64,000 nt of DNA from Hymenopellis radicata (lineage: Eukaryota; Basidiomycota; Agaricomycetes; Agaricales; Physalacriaceae): NCBI GenBank assembly GCA_015501595.1, contig JADNRX010000015.1, forward strand, positions 186,001-250,000, given 5' to 3'. Below, in pieces: positions 22,256-35,534 of the stretch (its first letter is position 1; each line of letters opens with the position of its first letter). The position numbers and the translations under genes are program-made. Below the pieces are notes generated by a model. It was given only the letters and a program-made list of their open reading frames with translations, was not told the origin of the DNA and ran no database searches.

Positions 22256-25200
22256 TTATTGTTTCCGAGATTCCATGTAACTGTTCCCACCTAACGTGCT
22301 ATCATTATTTGTCAACACGTATCTCCCATTCTCTAACCGCACGTCGACAGACAGTCCCTGCGACAAGCTACCAGACCTCCACAGAGGTGTCACTCCCATC
22401 CAGGCCCCAAGCTTCGCCAGGAACTTTATTCTGTGTGTTGAATGTACCGGATCGCTCAGTAAACCCTCCCACTTGTACGTCGGGCGAGGGCGTATTGAAA
22501 CATCGTCATGGTCCGTTCCTCCTCCAGTCCCTAGAGTGCCCATCGTAGAGGGTTGAACAAGCGTTTCCATATCTACATCTTCCATGTCCAACTCGTCATA
22601 CTTGTTGTCGCCGACATGGAACATGATAGCCTTAAATTGCATGTCAGCCGTCGAAGACATCATTCAAAGTAGAGCACATACCCTGTTTGAGTCACGGAAA
22701 GCAGTTTCGTTGAGCCGAAGGTACAGCTTGTTCAAAAAGCCCGAATGGAAGAAGTCAATTCGATGAGGCTTGTTCGAGAGCAGACCCCGTTGTATGAGCA
22801 AAGACTCAAGCGCTGGTCGGGGAAGTGGGGTGTAGGCAATAGAAGTAGGATATGACGGATTGAAATCAGTCGCATGAAGCTCAAGAGCAGAGATCGTGTC
22901 ATGGTTTCGACGCCATAAGTCGTCCTATAGTAAATCATGAGCAAAGTGACAACGGTCTGAGAGAAATTCTCGCACCCAAAATATATACCACCATGTCGCG
23001 GTTTCACTACTAGAAGCAGCACAAAAACGCGCATACGCGGCCGAAAACACTTCCTCGCTACCAGACATTAAAGTCTGCACTCTCGGATCCCGCTCACTAT
23101 TAATTGAGCTCTCCGTCAGACCTTTCGGCTCCTGAGGATTGTCGAACACATGTGCCATAAAGCGGTACGTGAGTGCATCAATCTTGGAATGGCACTCTTG
23201 ACGGTGATGCTGGCGATAGTGGGACAACGCCAATTCGACATCCCCAAGACGCGAAGAAATGAGTTTCCGATTCAGACCCAAAAAACGAGCCATTGGCGTC
23301 GTCAGATCAAAGTCATTGGTAAGGCCAATGACACTGCCATCCAGATCCAACTTCTTTGCATATGAAAGAACGACCTCGAAACCACTTCCAAACTGGAACC
23401 CGTCCCACTCCAGATGTCCACGACGGATTACGTTCAGCTTGCACGTCTCGTAGTGGACAGATGAACGAGCTGTATACTTCCCTTTGCCCCAAGATAACGG
23501 GGAGTGCGATCCGATAGGCTGTACAGGGAGTCAGTCCCACTGCCAAATGAGAGGATGCTGCACTCACAGTAACGTGGTCATAAGGCCATCGAACGGTCTG
23601 TCCTTCCAACGCGCGCAAAGACATTCTGACCTGCCGCCGTCGACATACATGTGGAGACTCGTTCTGAGCTATGTATTTCTGTAAATCTACAAGCTCCTGC
23701 AGGACGACATATGGTCCATCGTCGTATCGTAGCACCTGTTAGTAGGATTCAGCAGCCTTATTACTTGTAAAGAACTCCACAAACAAGAGTGGGCGGAAAA
23801 GGAATCCACCAAGCATTGCCAAAATGATTTGTGCATCTAGAGTCGGGATTCTTGTCATTCCTCCAGAACGAATCAGGTCCAATAAACTTGGTCTGGATTT
23901 CAGCTTCAAGTTGTTTGAACCATTCACGATCAGGCCCCGATAGAAGCGCAGCAGCCCTGTTGTACGCGAAACCTCCAGTTTCACGTAGAATCTGACCACA
24001 GTCAGCAAATACGAGAATGAAATCATAGAAACTGACCTTGAGATTTTCAGCATGACGCTCGCCAGGAGTCCCAGCAAAGTTTAACAAGTAAGGCGGAAAC
24101 TCCGAGTCTCGAGCTTGCGCATACGCCATCCGTTGTTTGGCTGGTATCTTACAATCGGGGCTCGTGAGTAACAGGGTGGTAATCGTTTCCTGCCAGATCC
24201 GACGCTTTGTGTGCGGCGAAGGAAAGGATAAGTCCAGGCTACAGGAAAATCAATAATGATGTCTATAATACGAAGAGAAAGACTCACGCAGGAGAAAAAA
24301 TGTCAATGCCTAGGGAAGAAATCAGACACAAGGAATTGTACAGCTGTTCTGAAAGGCTTACTGAAGTCGACACGTTTTGTCCAGCCTAAAACAGGGTTAA
24401 ACGAAGTCAGGTAGAGATCGAGAAGGCTCACGTTTGACAGCCCGTCGAATCAGGCTGGTATTAATAACAGTAAAATCTGTTCAATGTAAGTACAGTCCTA
24501 GTCTCTTCGGGCGTCACTCACAGAAACTGAGACCATAAGTGACAGCATAAATTCTGTATCCCTTCTTTAGACAGAAGGACAGCCAGAGGAAAATTTACGC
24601 ACGAGTAAAGCACATAAACGTTGTAGATTTGTTGGTTCGGTATGTTTAGTGCAAGCAGTAGCGCCACGATGGAGGTCGCCACATAATTCAATCTGGACGT
24701 CCATTCACTCGCATTGTTCACTGGGTCTAGAAAGGGAGCGAAAAAACACTGCGAAAGGAAAAACCCGATGGTCGATACGAGGAGTAGGACTTGGCGAACG
24801 ATAGGAATAGGATTCCGCGGCAAGGAACGAAAGAAGCAGTTATCGGGATCGATGATCGCAATAATCACCAACGTGCTGAGTTTTGCGAAGAGAAATGTGG
24901 ACTGATACGTGGCCCAGCCCCGGCGATATCCTACATGCTATGTCAGACGTGACCTGTAATAGTGTAATGGGGACCTACCGCTGTAAAGGAAAGAGAACGG
25001 ATTCTGATCCCGAGCGAGAAGTCGATGGTATTCACCATCAAGGTCCGCTCTGTTCCTGCGCCGCCCCAAGCCTGTGTACATGTCAACCTTCGGGACTGAT
25101 TGTCGAACAACATTGCGCAAGGCGATCGGAAACCATATTGTCAACTATGACATATCAGTCAAAATGTCCAAGGAACAATACGTAGTTCTCACAGAGAGCA

Positions 25201-26549
25201 AAACCATGACAGAAAGGATGAGAATGACTGGTGCGAAATTAATCTCATTCTTCGTCATCGTAGTTGTCCAGCAAAAGTCGAGGGGATCTCGATACACGCT
25301 AGGTGGCCCCAGTGGGGGTAGTTCCGGTGGCAAGACAGTAGCGTTTTTGTAGGGATTAGCCACAACCCATAGGTCGTCGGACCAAACCAATACATGTACC
25401 GCCATGGTGCTCAGAGGGAGATACAAGACGGTCAAAATAAACGTCACGACCAGAAGAGCCCACTGTTTGCCTTCCGGTGCAGACTGCTGTAGCCCTTCCA
25501 CTCGATTATAACGATCACAGTTCCGAGTAGAACGATAGAAGTAAAATAGCAATCCAGAAGAGAGGGTCAGAAATATGACCAACAGAATGAGTGACTGGAT
25601 GACGGAGGAGGCAAAGTTCAAAGCAATGACGTTCGGTATCGTTCCAAGCAGGAGTTGATGCCATTGATTCGACGTGTCATTGCCGAATAGAGGAACTAGA
25701 GGCGCATATTATTTCATGGTGCACGAAAGTAAGACAATGGTACGCACCAATAGTGGATAGGATCAGCGCGAAGATTTGGAGTGTGTTCGCTAGCCCTTGC
25801 AAGCTGTAGTATGCCGCGAGAAGACTTGATCCCGTGACACCTAGGACGGTGTTCACTGCGGAACCTAGAATGATATTTCTGTTTCTCCATGGCGGCGGGA
25901 CGTTGGAATTGGTCTCCAGATCTTCGATTGACCGTCCCGACGCAGCTAGCTTGTCCATCGGAGGGAACATCTTGTCCTTTTCCCAACGCGAGCCTTTCTG
26001 TAGAAATGTAGGTTGCTCTAGTGTGGAGATGTATGCGTCGAGCTTGGGAAGGTGTAGGCGGGGAGCACCACGAGCAAAGATGACCGTGGCAGGAATTGGT
26101 GTATGGGGTTTAGTACTGTGTACTGGGGGTGCCCTCGCCTTCCAAGATGACGGCCTGACACTAAGGTCTCTGACATAGATGGGGGATAATGATGCTTTTC
26201 CAGAGGAGCGAAGCCACGGGTCTTGCGCTTTGGCGCGCGTGTGTATGAATGCAAGGTAGTCACTGAATTTCTTGATTTTTCTGAGCGTTGGTCTGCAATG
26301 TCGACCGTCCTAGTTCGTGAAGTGTCATAAGGTGTGGTCATCAGGGGATAAGAAGAGGGATAGTCTTGGGTATCTGGAGGGCAATGTCAGAGCCTGAGGG
26401 TGCCTGCGACACCATCTAGAGAGCCTCGTACCACTTCTAGAATTAAATGACGCCTTGCTCTTCGAGGCGTTGCTGCTTCTTGGATGAGCGTCGTCGCTAC
26501 CGAGCAGGGTGTCCGCGTCGCTGCCATTGACGAGGTTGTTGTACGCCAT
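22256..26549 (-). CDS. Large polytopic membrane protein of unknown function
   Basis: A long multi-exon gene; I assemble about 1,150 residues. It starts MAYNNLVNGSDADTLLGSDD, then a cytosolic region, KDKMFPPMDKLAASGRSIED and WRNRNIILGSAVNTVLGVTG, the first of seven or so hydrophobic segments. Others include SVIQSLILLVIFLTLSSGLL, WALLVVTFILTVLYLPLSTM, FAPVILILSVMVLLSL, LVIIAIIDPDNC, VRQVLLLVSTIGFFLSQC and NYVATSIVALLLALNIP. The C-terminal half is soluble, with RVDFSIDIFSPALDLSFPSP, FAGTPGERHAENLK, ALLSGPDREWFKQLEAEIQ and SYAKKLDLDGSVIGLTNDFD. The same layout recurs in basidiomycetes without a known role; TRP-like channels are a loose structural parallel only. One A/T-run break at 26276-26280 affects the frame, and the exon join near 24570 is unsettled. 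Confidence 0.72.
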
Positions 26550-26944
26550 CAAGACCGGCTCGCAACGTCAATGGTCAGGCGCTCACTGACAACATGAGAG
26601 GCTGTCTCCAACCGTTTCTCCGAGAAACGTTTGACCTCTGTCGGGCCGGCCCGATTGGACCTGAATTGATGTCGATCCCCAAGCTGCGCAAACGCGACAG
26701 CGATCTCGTCCAAGTTCATCGTTCGACGTTCGACTTTCAACGCGTTTCAACAACAATCGATGGCGTTATTGAAACAGGGATGTGGACGATCATGCAGTGG
26801 GGTACTCTCCTATCTCCCGGTCAGTGTACAAATAACTTTCATAACAGTAAATTAGTACTAGTTGCAATTACTAGATGCTGTAGGAATATACGGAAAACAT
26901 AAGTTAAGGAGATCTCTGTCAAGATCGTTCGATGCCGAGTGGAT
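26550..26944. other. Intergenic upstream of the polytopic membrane protein gene
   Basis: Between two minus-strand genes. Overlapping ORFs on both strands contain no recognisable motif. Presumed promoter and 3' UTR sequence. Confidence 0.35.
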
Positions 26945-28830
26945 TTATGGGCGAGGAATGATCTCAATTGGGAAGGCCTTGACATGACTACAAGCCTCTT
27001 GTTAGCAGTTTGGACAACGAGTGCGTTCAAGAAATTTGACCTGGTAATGCCCGATGTGAACTCCACGCTGGGCGCCGTAGATTGAGCGGGCAACCCAATG
27101 TCAAACTTTGCCAGAATGTTCGCCATCGTGAGAAGCATAGACGTCTCCGCAAACTGAACACCTGCGCGCATGATCAGAGTAAGAATTCGAAAACATAGAA
27201 ACGTAAATGATACCTGGGCATGTCCGCCTTCCATAGCCAAACGCGAACATTCTCGAATCTGGGTTGATCTCTAGGCCAGTTGAGTCTTTCTCCGATTCAC
27301 CCAAGAAGCGAGTGGGGTCGAAGACGGATGGAAGTGGGTACAGCTCGGGATCGTGCATTATGGCCCATGTATTCGCGACGATGGTCGCATCCTTGGGGAT
27401 TCTATAACCTTCGTAGGTATCCTCTTCCGTGAGGCGATGCGGTAGCGCTATTACAGTGGCGTGAGTTACCATGGAGCATGTCTCTTGTCACTACTGACCC
27501 AAGTTAGCGATTGGCGCGTATCTCAGGACCTCCTTCATTACTGCCAAAAGGTAAACTAGACTCGTATTATCGCCGCAGCATGGTGAACCGTGACGTCCGA
27601 CAATTGTATCGACCTCGGCTTGTGCAGTTTTCTGAACATCCTGATGCAGGGCCATTAGAAGGATGAAAGACATCATGGCCGATACAGTCTATGAACACAT
27701 CAACGACAGTAAGAGAAGAGCGATACATAACCTTACTGTGTCGGCCGCACCGGCGTACAGTCCCCCGGCGCACCACTTTACGATATCCTCATCCGCAGAG
27801 CGCTCCTCTAGGTGACGAGAGGTGAAAGACTCGGTATACTTACCGATAGCCTATGCATCATTGATACGTCAGGAACTGTAAGAAGACCGCAGGGAGTATG
27901 TAGACGGACCATCTGCTTCTTGACCCATTTGTGAGGGACTTCCGAGAGGGAATCCAATTTCTGTTTCCACTCTTCGCCCTGGCGCCTGAAATCTGCAAAT
28001 GGAAACCACATAGGAAGGAAACGAACTAAAAACAAGTCAGTGATCTCAAAATCTCCACAGACGGGCGCGCATGACTCACCGATGGGATAATAGTCAACGA
28101 GCCATCGGCCAGGAGCCAATGCCTGTCCTGAGATCCTGGCAGATTCTTCGGCAATGCCAATGAAAGGATCATCGTCGACGACAGAGTAGCCATACGCAAC
28201 CTTCATTATTACTGCGGCCGAATTTCTGCACAAGTGTAAGCTTCAGGACTGCATCGGGAGATAGGGCAGAACACCCACCGGCGTAGATGCGCTTCATATC
28301 TTTTCGGACTGTCCTGTAAACCTTGCATTAACGTGACGACAGCGTCTTCCAAGATTGGCCAGTAGTATCTAGTCGCCTGAGCTCCGAGACCATTGCTCAA
28401 TAGCTTCCGGTATTCTTTGTGGCGTCCATCTAAGGATGATATATTGAAGACGGACTTTCCCCTGGCACATAACTCGTGATACATCCACGCCTTCGGACGG
28501 TCCGAATATACATTGGCACGTCGATTGAGCAGATCTCGAACTGATTTACTGTCATTGAGGACAATGATTCGGCGATTGTAGACACGGAAGGATATTATAG
28601 AACCTTGATGGCTCGTCAGCATTGAACACCTCGAGACCAGGATCCTTACTTCCAAAGTGTTGCGCCCAAGAGTGATACCTCTTCCACGGCGCTGTCGGTG
28701 AGAGTTGAGACTTAACTCCGCTGAAAAGACTGCCTATGGGTCCTGGAGGCAAGGGACGCCTCTTCAACGCGAGGTTAGCGCCCGCGATGTACCATACAAC
28801 GATCAAGAGGAGGATTAACCAGAGAATCAT
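26945..28830 (-). CDS. Cytochrome P450 monooxygenase
   Basis: ER-bound haem monooxygenase of secondary metabolism or xenobiotic oxidation. The N-terminal anchor MILWLILLLIVVWYIAGANL precedes KRRPLPPGPIG, the proline hinge. Next come RRANVYSDRPKAWMYHELC, then KVAYGYSVVDDDPFIGIAEE. The I-helix lies around LYAGAADTTVSAMMSFILLM (AGAADT motif), ExxR is in VMKEVLRYAP, and the PERF-like region is WAIMHDPELYPLPSVFDPTR. The haem loop FAFGYGRRTCPG carries the axial Cys. The last exon reads HVKAFPIEIIPRP, reached by splicing a 53-nt intron. Eight or more introns, no frame breaks. The overall pattern suggests the CYP64/CYP5144-type clade common in basidiomycetes, but the family number cannot be assigned by eye. 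The ATG at 28830 was chosen because translation then begins with the anchor helix. Confidence 0.9.
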
Positions 28831-30394
28831 CTGGGATAGACGAGAAGGAAAGTAAGGGTTCGCCCCGCTTGAAGTCTGGCTCAATAAATACTGGGGCCGT
28901 AGCCGAAAATAGACATCGTTTTAAAGTTCGCCATAATCGGAGGTGGAACTATAGACATCTATAGGAAAGTTCAACACCGCATAATGGCAAATGACACAAA
29001 CAAGACCCTACCGTCCAAGCGCGGCGTGCCCAGAGCGAAAAGCATAGCAATCAATCACCAGTGCCACAGAAACGGACGAAATGAATTGTGATTCATGTTC
29101 CGCGCTATCGAGAGGCGGCTGAAGAGTTGTTGTTCCCGCGTTTTTGCTTGATTTACGGTTTCAGTAACGGTCGAGGACGGCAACGTACGGAGTTAGAGCA
29201 CCTGGAGCCAAGGTCTACCAGGGTGTACCTCCGTTATTTTGGGGGTAGCCTACTCCAGGGTCCGTGCGGGAACTCTTGACGGCGTTCGCTTGTCAAGACA
29301 TCCTAAAATGACGCATCACGCCTTTGATCCAACTAGTCGATGGCCGGGAGATGCGAAACTGGTGCCCTATAGAGCTGCTTTTAGAGAGCACGGAGCATTA
29401 GACTGAGTCATCTACCAGAAGCTGCTTGGAGGTAGAAAACGATCTTAATATGCCGTAACTTGACATACCATTCCTCCACGTTTGAACTCGACCTCTCCCT
29501 CAGACTATGAGTCATTCTATTCAGTTCCGTATCATCCGGACCCGCAGATATCGAAAGTAGCGAGCCCATCTCCACTCTTGGAATCCAAGTTCCACATTGA
29601 GAACAAAGCAATGGAACGTGTAGGCGTTGTTGTTTGTATTTTACCGATTGTGAACGCGTAGCAACGGGTAAAGATACTAAAGAACGCCACGTTGTGAGAA
29701 GAAAGGTAAAAAGACGCTGTCTCCTTCAAGACGAAAGAAGGCACTCTACCACGTGAGATCCATTTTGATTGACCGGTAGGCCGTGATTATCAAAATGGAG
29801 AGTCGTCATAGCGCGCGCTTAAACGCTCATGGCATCGGTCCACAAGCGCCCCCGGCGAGCTTAAGTAGAGACGACGCCACAATACCGGTGGAAGCCGAAT
29901 ACGCAGGTCCAGATCGATGCGTAATTCAAGGTGTCTAAGTTAACGCTGGCCGTGGATATGAAGCGTTTTGAGCTTGTTACACCAATGGTCCTCAGTGGTC
30001 CGAGTAAAGGGGCAGGTCCTGCACCCCTTATTCTACGAGGGATGAGGACGCCTCGGAGATCTCGGTGAATGTTGAACAACTGATAGCAATATTGTGAACC
30101 CTCTTTCAGGCGCGGCTTGGGTGAGAAAGCAGAGGAGGGCCCGCGCGGAGGTGTAGCCGCTGAGATGATTGTTGTACCCAGATGCCCAGCCATTCGTAAT
30201 CGCCGTCGTTGGACGGTCGTGCGAGAGGAAACGGACTATGATTATTCCAGAATTTCCCGTGAATCGTAAACATGGCCCGATGGCCCATGCAAGGAGCGGT
30301 GTCCGAAGGGGCCCTTCGGTTTCGGGCACGTATTGGACCGAGGGATAATGCAGGTAAATTAGTAGATGTTCGATACAGTGTCCAATTAGTAGCA
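28831..30394. other. 1.56-kb gap between P450 and NUS1
   Basis: No gene could be supported. Several minus-strand ORFs (for example 29861-30193 and 30033-30395) have no domain, no splice-linked extension and ordinary composition. A CACGTG E-box occurs near 29751. This may be long upstream sequence of the P450 gene or a decayed locus. Confidence 0.4.
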
Positions 30395-31534
30395 TTATTT
30401 TCCAAAACGCATTTCGGCTCCAGCAAATTCGTCGAGTGCTTCTCTAAACACCACCTCTGTGAGAGGGACGGGTAGCCTCCTCGCGTAGAATCTAGAAGGC
30501 AGGATCCAGTTTATCCACGCGTCATGTCGCTTTAACAGGCGATTATGACTGGAGAAAAGAAGTCAAAACCATAAAACAACGAAAAACATGATACTTACTA
30601 CACCTCGGTTAACCGCGTTTGGAATGGCGGGAAGCCATGTAGTTCTAGAGCGGTTCGATTATATTTTGAAGGGGAAAGTGGGTGGACAATCATGAAATTC
30701 GACGGTGGTAGTCCATTTTTACCTATTTACATATGAGTATTGAGAGAACCGGCGTTGCGTCGAGACGAACCTTCAAGTCTCCATTTCATCTCTTCTACAG
30801 TAAGACAGAATGAAGTATCTTGATCTTTCGGGCGTAGTGCTTCTTCTTTGGCAATGGAGGACGCAATAGCCGCTATCACGGGCTTTGAAGAATCGTATGA
30901 CGCGAGATAGATAGTCGTCGAGGCTTCATGTGAACCTATTCATGTGTGACACGCTGCGAATAAGACGCCGGTCGGTTACATACCAACAGACCACGGAGAT
31001 AGCTTCCTAGTAGAATCCATGACGGTATGTTGGTAGTGAATGGTAGTAAACGGGGTACGACTCGATTCGCGGTCCGGAGAGTGCGGCCTTGAAGCGCAGT
31101 CGGAAAGTGGAGGTGTAGGTGGATACTCGAGACCCAAGTCAAGAGTTTGGGAAGTTATAGACATAACGTGTCTTTCTATTAAAGGCGCTAGTGCCTTGAG
31201 TATTCCTATGTAGTTTTCAGTTTCATGCGACGCGTTGCATAAAGAGGTGACTCTACCCTCTTCGTCATAAAAAGTTATGGTCGCGATGCCGACCTCCTTG
31301 CACCAGTCCAGCACCCTATACACGCTTTCAAGCAGACATTTCTCCGTCAAGTCGTGGTGCGTTTCTGGGTCCGGAATGAAAAGTACGCCGAGATGTTTAG
31401 GGAATTTGCCGCCGCGGAGCCGTTAGAGAGAGCGGGCCAACGTAGGTAAGTCGTTTCCAGCACGAATACGCGAAAAATGCGACGGCGTACAACGCATGAA
31501 TAAAACGAAGGACAAGGTAGGCGACAGAGCGCAT
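30395..31534 (-). CDS. NUS1: NUS1-type subunit of dehydrodolichyl diphosphate synthase
   Basis: ER-membrane partner (NgBR-like) of the cis-prenyltransferase that makes dolichol precursors for protein glycosylation. An N-terminal membrane segment (IHALYAVAFFAYSCWKRLTY) is followed by KHLGVLFIPDPETHHDL, ESVYRVLDWCKEVGIATITF and YDEEGRV, the cis-prenyltransferase-like fold lacking the catalytic Asp motif. Later exons give YLASYDSSKPVIAAIASSIA, CLTVEEMKWRLEG, FMIVHPLSPSKYNRTALELH and GFPPFQTRLTEVYHNR, with RLTE in the usual C-terminal position, and the last exon ends EMRFGK. One extra base at the GGG run 31400-31402 separates APRRQIP from KHLGV. The gene is divergent from a Zn2Cys6 factor. Confidence 0.82.
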
Positions 31535-32016
31535 TTCTACAGAATCATAGGCGAAGGTGGGAGTACGTGGCGAGAATGATCATGTGATTCGTACTCTACA
31601 TAATAGCTGGGGTCTAGGTCGGTCGATGGGCAATGCAAAAGTTCCGTTCAAAGCTGGCGTAGCTGGGTCATAGTAGTGGTTCAGGCCAATCGATTCCGCA
31701 AATCTGCATGCATATACAGTATGTCGTATACCTACTGGCAGGCCCTCAGAGTCACACGACAGGTGTCGAAATTTGCCGTGAGGAAATGCGCGGGCTACCT
31801 GGGTTCTAGCTGCGGTCATTCTATTGACGCAGTATACGTATCGTTTCATCTTCCAAGACACCTATGGAACTGTGCTTGGGGATAGATGGCTGCTAGCAAA
31901 AAATAAACGCAAAAACACAAGTTGTTCTTTCCGATCGGCATCGTGGGATCGGCCCTTGCCGTCGTTGCCGATCTCTGACAGCATGCCGAGAATATTTGGC
32001 TTGAATCTCAACAACG
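31535..32016. promoter_or_regulatory. Divergent promoter region NUS1 / Zn2Cys6 factor
   Basis: The 482-bp gap between divergent starts. An antisense ORF at 31580-31861 has no recognisable feature and is not called. No TATA box was identified with confidence. Confidence 0.35.
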
Positions 32017-34273
32017 ATGCCTCCGTCGTCCAGTAGGCCATCGTCCTCCTTGAAGGCGACGCGACCCAGGAAATCCAAGGTACAAGCATGTTCAACTTGC
32101 AGGAAGCAGAAAGCTAGATGTGAAGTCTTGGAGACGAACTCTGCTGGTGTTCGTAAATGCCATCGTTGTACAGTTCTCAAAGCTCCCTGCTCCTTTGAAT
32201 CCGATACACCTTCTACGCTTCCTCCTCCAACACCTCCCTCTGCAGAGTCACCACCGGCGGACACTCTTTCTGCCTTGGTCATCTTACCGGGAGTCTCTGC
32301 GATGCATAGAATACAGTCGCACGCACTCGACGCGAATCCGACGCCCAAGGTGCCCTTTTGCTTTACTGCGCCTCCTACTCGAGTGGCACTGGCCAATTAC
32401 ATACCGCCGCTGAAACCGTACGTATGGACTTTTGTCGGTCCATGCGTGGATTGGTCTGCACCGATGGTCGCAATGCAAGAACTAGCCAAAGTTCCCGACG
32501 TCGGCAGTTCGTCGTTCGTCGTACACGATGAATGCTTGGAGCATATCCTCCCGCCAAACGAAATCGACAATCTGTTGTCAACGTACGTCTCTCTGTGCAT
32601 CCAAGTGTTCTACATTAATCCATAACCAGATTTACAGCGCATTATACACCCTGGTTAAACTTTAATCTAGTACGCAATGCCCCCCATCATGCGTTTCTTG
32701 ACCTCGTGTGTTGCACTATTGCTTCACGCTACCTCGATTCGTCCACTCGTTTCATTATCGCTCCTCGATTACAAAATTTGACGCGGGACAAGATAGCTGA
32801 AATGGCGTTCAATCCTGCTGGATCCCAGTCTCTTGATACCGTCCAAGCCCTTATCATATTAGCATTGTGGGCTCCAATTTGTGGTTTCGGAGCTCAGGGG
32901 GACGGGAAAATGCTAATCGGCATGGGAGTGACTATGGCCATGAACATGCGTTTAAATGAAGCATCATCGCGCGCAATAAAGATGCGAACTGGAACATCGC
33001 CTCTCAACCCCATGGACATTGCCGAGTATGAGGACACGATGAATCGAGCTCGCATCGTGCGTATCCTATCATTATCGAATCTGCTTTATTTCCCTGATCT
33101 TCCTTGCAGTGGATAGTGCTCTCCAATACGGAGACCATGTAAGCGCATGTTTGTACAAGGCAGATTTCCTCTTAGTCTATTCTAGGCTTTGTATAGGAAG
33201 TGGAAGACCGGCTGTCTCAAAGCGTTCAAAATCGGATATGGACCTGTTCCCAATATTGTCTCCCGACACCCTCGAGGAGGGAAGAGATCTTCGTATCAGA
33301 CTTTTTTCGGAGCTATTCAATGCCACAGAACAGGGCTTGCAAGTTGAACTTCCTCGACGGGAAGACATTGATGCATGGTATGACGGCGTCTCCGCGTCGC
33401 TTCATGCCATGGATCGTCTAGTGGAATTGATCACACCGCTTCCAAGTAAGACGTTCCATTTTTTTCAAAGTTCGGAAAACAACTGACGTGATATCAGTCG
33501 CCCGCGCCGAGGAAAAGTTCTTTTATCACATCCTCCATTGCGTCGTTTTGTGTTGTCGACAATGCGTGCTTTACAACGCTCTTTTCATTTGTCGGACACT
33601 CGTCGAGGATCAATACCCCTTGGAACCCGCGCCGCAATGGACTTGGTTCCACGATATTCAGCCACATGGCCTGAACATTGTACCGCTCTGGGGAATGGAG
33701 AGCATCCGAAACGCTGAATCTGTCCTGTTATTCACTCTACAATGTGACCCCGCGTCTTTGGCAACTTCGCCCGACATCGTATTCGCCATGATTGGGTTCT
33801 GTGGAGGAGTTGTCGTCGCCATGAAGTTCTTCATGTTGAGAAGATTGGGTATCGAGCTGGGAGGTTCTGGGGATCTTCTCCTCGATCAGACGGTGGATCT
33901 CATGAGTCGGGCTAGCATATCGGACAACCACGCTCCGATACGCTATGCAAATGTTGTTCGGAATATGCTAGCGACCTGGCATAAGACTGACAAGACGGCG
34001 TTGGTGCGGGAAGCTTGGAGGTTCCGTCGTGATTTCGAGCATCAGTCACGGTTTCTTGGACAGTACGCCTTTGTCGCTGGGCAAAATGCAGGCCAGCACG
34101 AAAACGAACCCAGAAGCGAGAGTGGCAGTTCTGGAAGTCAAAGTGGTAGTGCTGGAAGCCAAAGTGGTAGTGCTGGTCCTCCCGACGAATCTCAGTTGCA
34201 AGGTGACGACTTCTGGTCAGAGTTTTTACAGAACAATCCAGTGCCACATTTTGCATCACCGCTAGGAATTTAA
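32017..34273 (+). CDS. Zn(II)2Cys6 fungal transcription factor
   Basis: Nuclear DNA-binding regulator. The basic region RPRKSKVQ leads into the six-cysteine cluster: C-STC-RKQKARC (C-x2-C-x6-C), then after a linker C-HRC-TVLKAPC (C-x2-C-x6-C). A Pro/Ser-rich linker (STLPPPTPPSAESPP) follows. The fungal-specific transcription factor domain begins around HAFLDLVCCTIASRYLDSS and continues with SLDTVQALIILALWAPICG, GVTMAMNMRLNEASSRAI, RARIWIVLSNTETMLCIGSG and RPAVSKRSKSDMDLFP. The C-terminus has a short repeat of GSQSGSAG, then an acidic QGDDFWSEFLQNN, a possible activation segment. Four short introns, no frame breaks. Target genes are unknown; neighbours give no clear pathway. Confidence 0.9.
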
Positions 34274-34386
34274 CTTGTATATATATACCCGCATTTGATC
34301 TCACGTTTGTACCATAGCTCGCATATCTATCATCATTAATCAAGAAGACATTCATATCCTGCGCCTAGTGTAACATTACATGTCCA

Positions 34387-35412
34387 TCAAGTAAGGTCGG
34401 GTTCCTCCTCCTGGACAGCCCGTTTGATCTTGAGCAGCATGTTCGTCTTCCAGTTATCTAGCTTCGTAACCTGATCGAACTCTACGACTGCGCCTGTAAA
34501 CGCCTCCACGTCACCGTTCTCTGCCGCTTCCAACAGGGCATTGAGGAATTTGCACTCGCGGGTCGAGGCAAAGGTAGCATCCTGGTTCATGTACTTCTGT
34601 ATGTTCCGACGAGCTGCTATCGCGTCCTGAACGTGATAAAGGTAAGCCAAGGATTATGCAAGAACGTGGAGACGACCCACCCTCATGGCCAACGAGCACA
34701 GGCCGGATCTGAGCCAGTATTCCTTGACACTGTACTTGGTCAACGCCGAAGTCAGGGAGTGGTTGGCAACCTCCTCATATCGGGCGATGGCTTGAGGGTA
34801 TTCCTCAAGATCAGCGTGTAGATCAGCAGCATCCTTGAAGCATGCATTAGCAGTTCTGTTGTACGGTGAATGGAAATACGGTTAGACATTATTGGAGCGT
34901 ACGCCGTGGCATCTTCTTGGGCATACCATTCACCAGCCCGCTCGTAGCTCTCGCAGGCCTTTCGGAGATCATTCGTTTCTTGGAGATAGATCTGACCTAT
35001 TTCCTTCTCTCTGTCTGCAGCCTGCCTGAACCTGCCGCATTGCGTGAGATGGATGATTGTTTGTGATAAGGCCTCGATGGCCTCTGGAATAGGGTTATAA
35101 GCATTGAATGTATGAAATGGAGAGGAGAAACATACGCTGAGGATATCCACGCTTGTAGGCCTTTGAGGCATTCCACCAGGCATTGGCAGCTTCGTTAAGC
35201 TCCTTGCACTGCTCCCTGCACTCGGCTTCGCGTGCGAACGCATCACCAGCCTCTTTAAAGAGCTTCTCTAACTTGAATGAGTTGGCGGCCTGCTGGTAGA
35301 GGTCGCCAGCTTCCTCGAATTTGGCAGAGCTGGACGAGAACCAGCCACCGGTTGAGTTGGCCTTTTTGTCGGCCTTCTCGAGTAAAGTTTGTGCTGGCGA
35401 TTTAGCAGGCAT
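34387..35412 (-). CDS. SEC17: Alpha-SNAP vesicle-fusion adaptor (Sec17)
   Basis: Adaptor that recruits NSF/Sec18 to SNARE complexes for disassembly after membrane fusion. The protein is built of TPR-like helical pairs: LEKADKKANSTGGWFSSSSA, YQQAANSFKLEKLFKEAGDA, AREAECREQCKELNEAANAW and SKAYKRGYPQ. Then come ALSQTIIHLTQCGRFRQAAD, REKEIGQIYLQETNDLRKAC and ESYERAGEWYAQEDATA. The C-terminal part reads ARRNIQKYMNQDATFAST then VEAFTGAVVEFDQVTKLDNW, and ends LLKIKRAVQEEEPDLT, the family-typical acidic tail that stimulates NSF. Several 45-60 nt introns, no frame breaks. It is divergent from PCM1 with only 122 bp between starts. Confidence 0.93.
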
Positions 35413-35489
35413 AATGGTCGTGGTCGCTGGTCAAGCCAAGACCAGTGTAGCCATGACGTCGTCACACACGGGCCGCACAGCCACCTAAG

Positions 35490-35498
35490 TATAAAAGG
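35490..35498 (+). promoter_or_regulatory. TATA box of PCM1
   Basis: TATAAAAGG about 40 bp before the PCM1 start, within the 122-bp divergent spacer shared with SEC17. Position and sequence fit a core promoter with a very short 5' UTR. Confidence 0.55.
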
Positions 35499-35534
35499 AC
35501 TTGAACCGTTTGACCTCCAGTTCTACAACAAATC

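Noticed and set aside
26594..26902. Plus-strand 102-residue ORF
   Set aside because: No homology, no introns of normal form, and it lies in the promoter of a minus-strand gene.
28831..30394. Additional gene between P450 and NUS1
   Set aside because: ORFs on the minus strand show no start context, domain or splice continuity, and their reading frames overlap without one being better.
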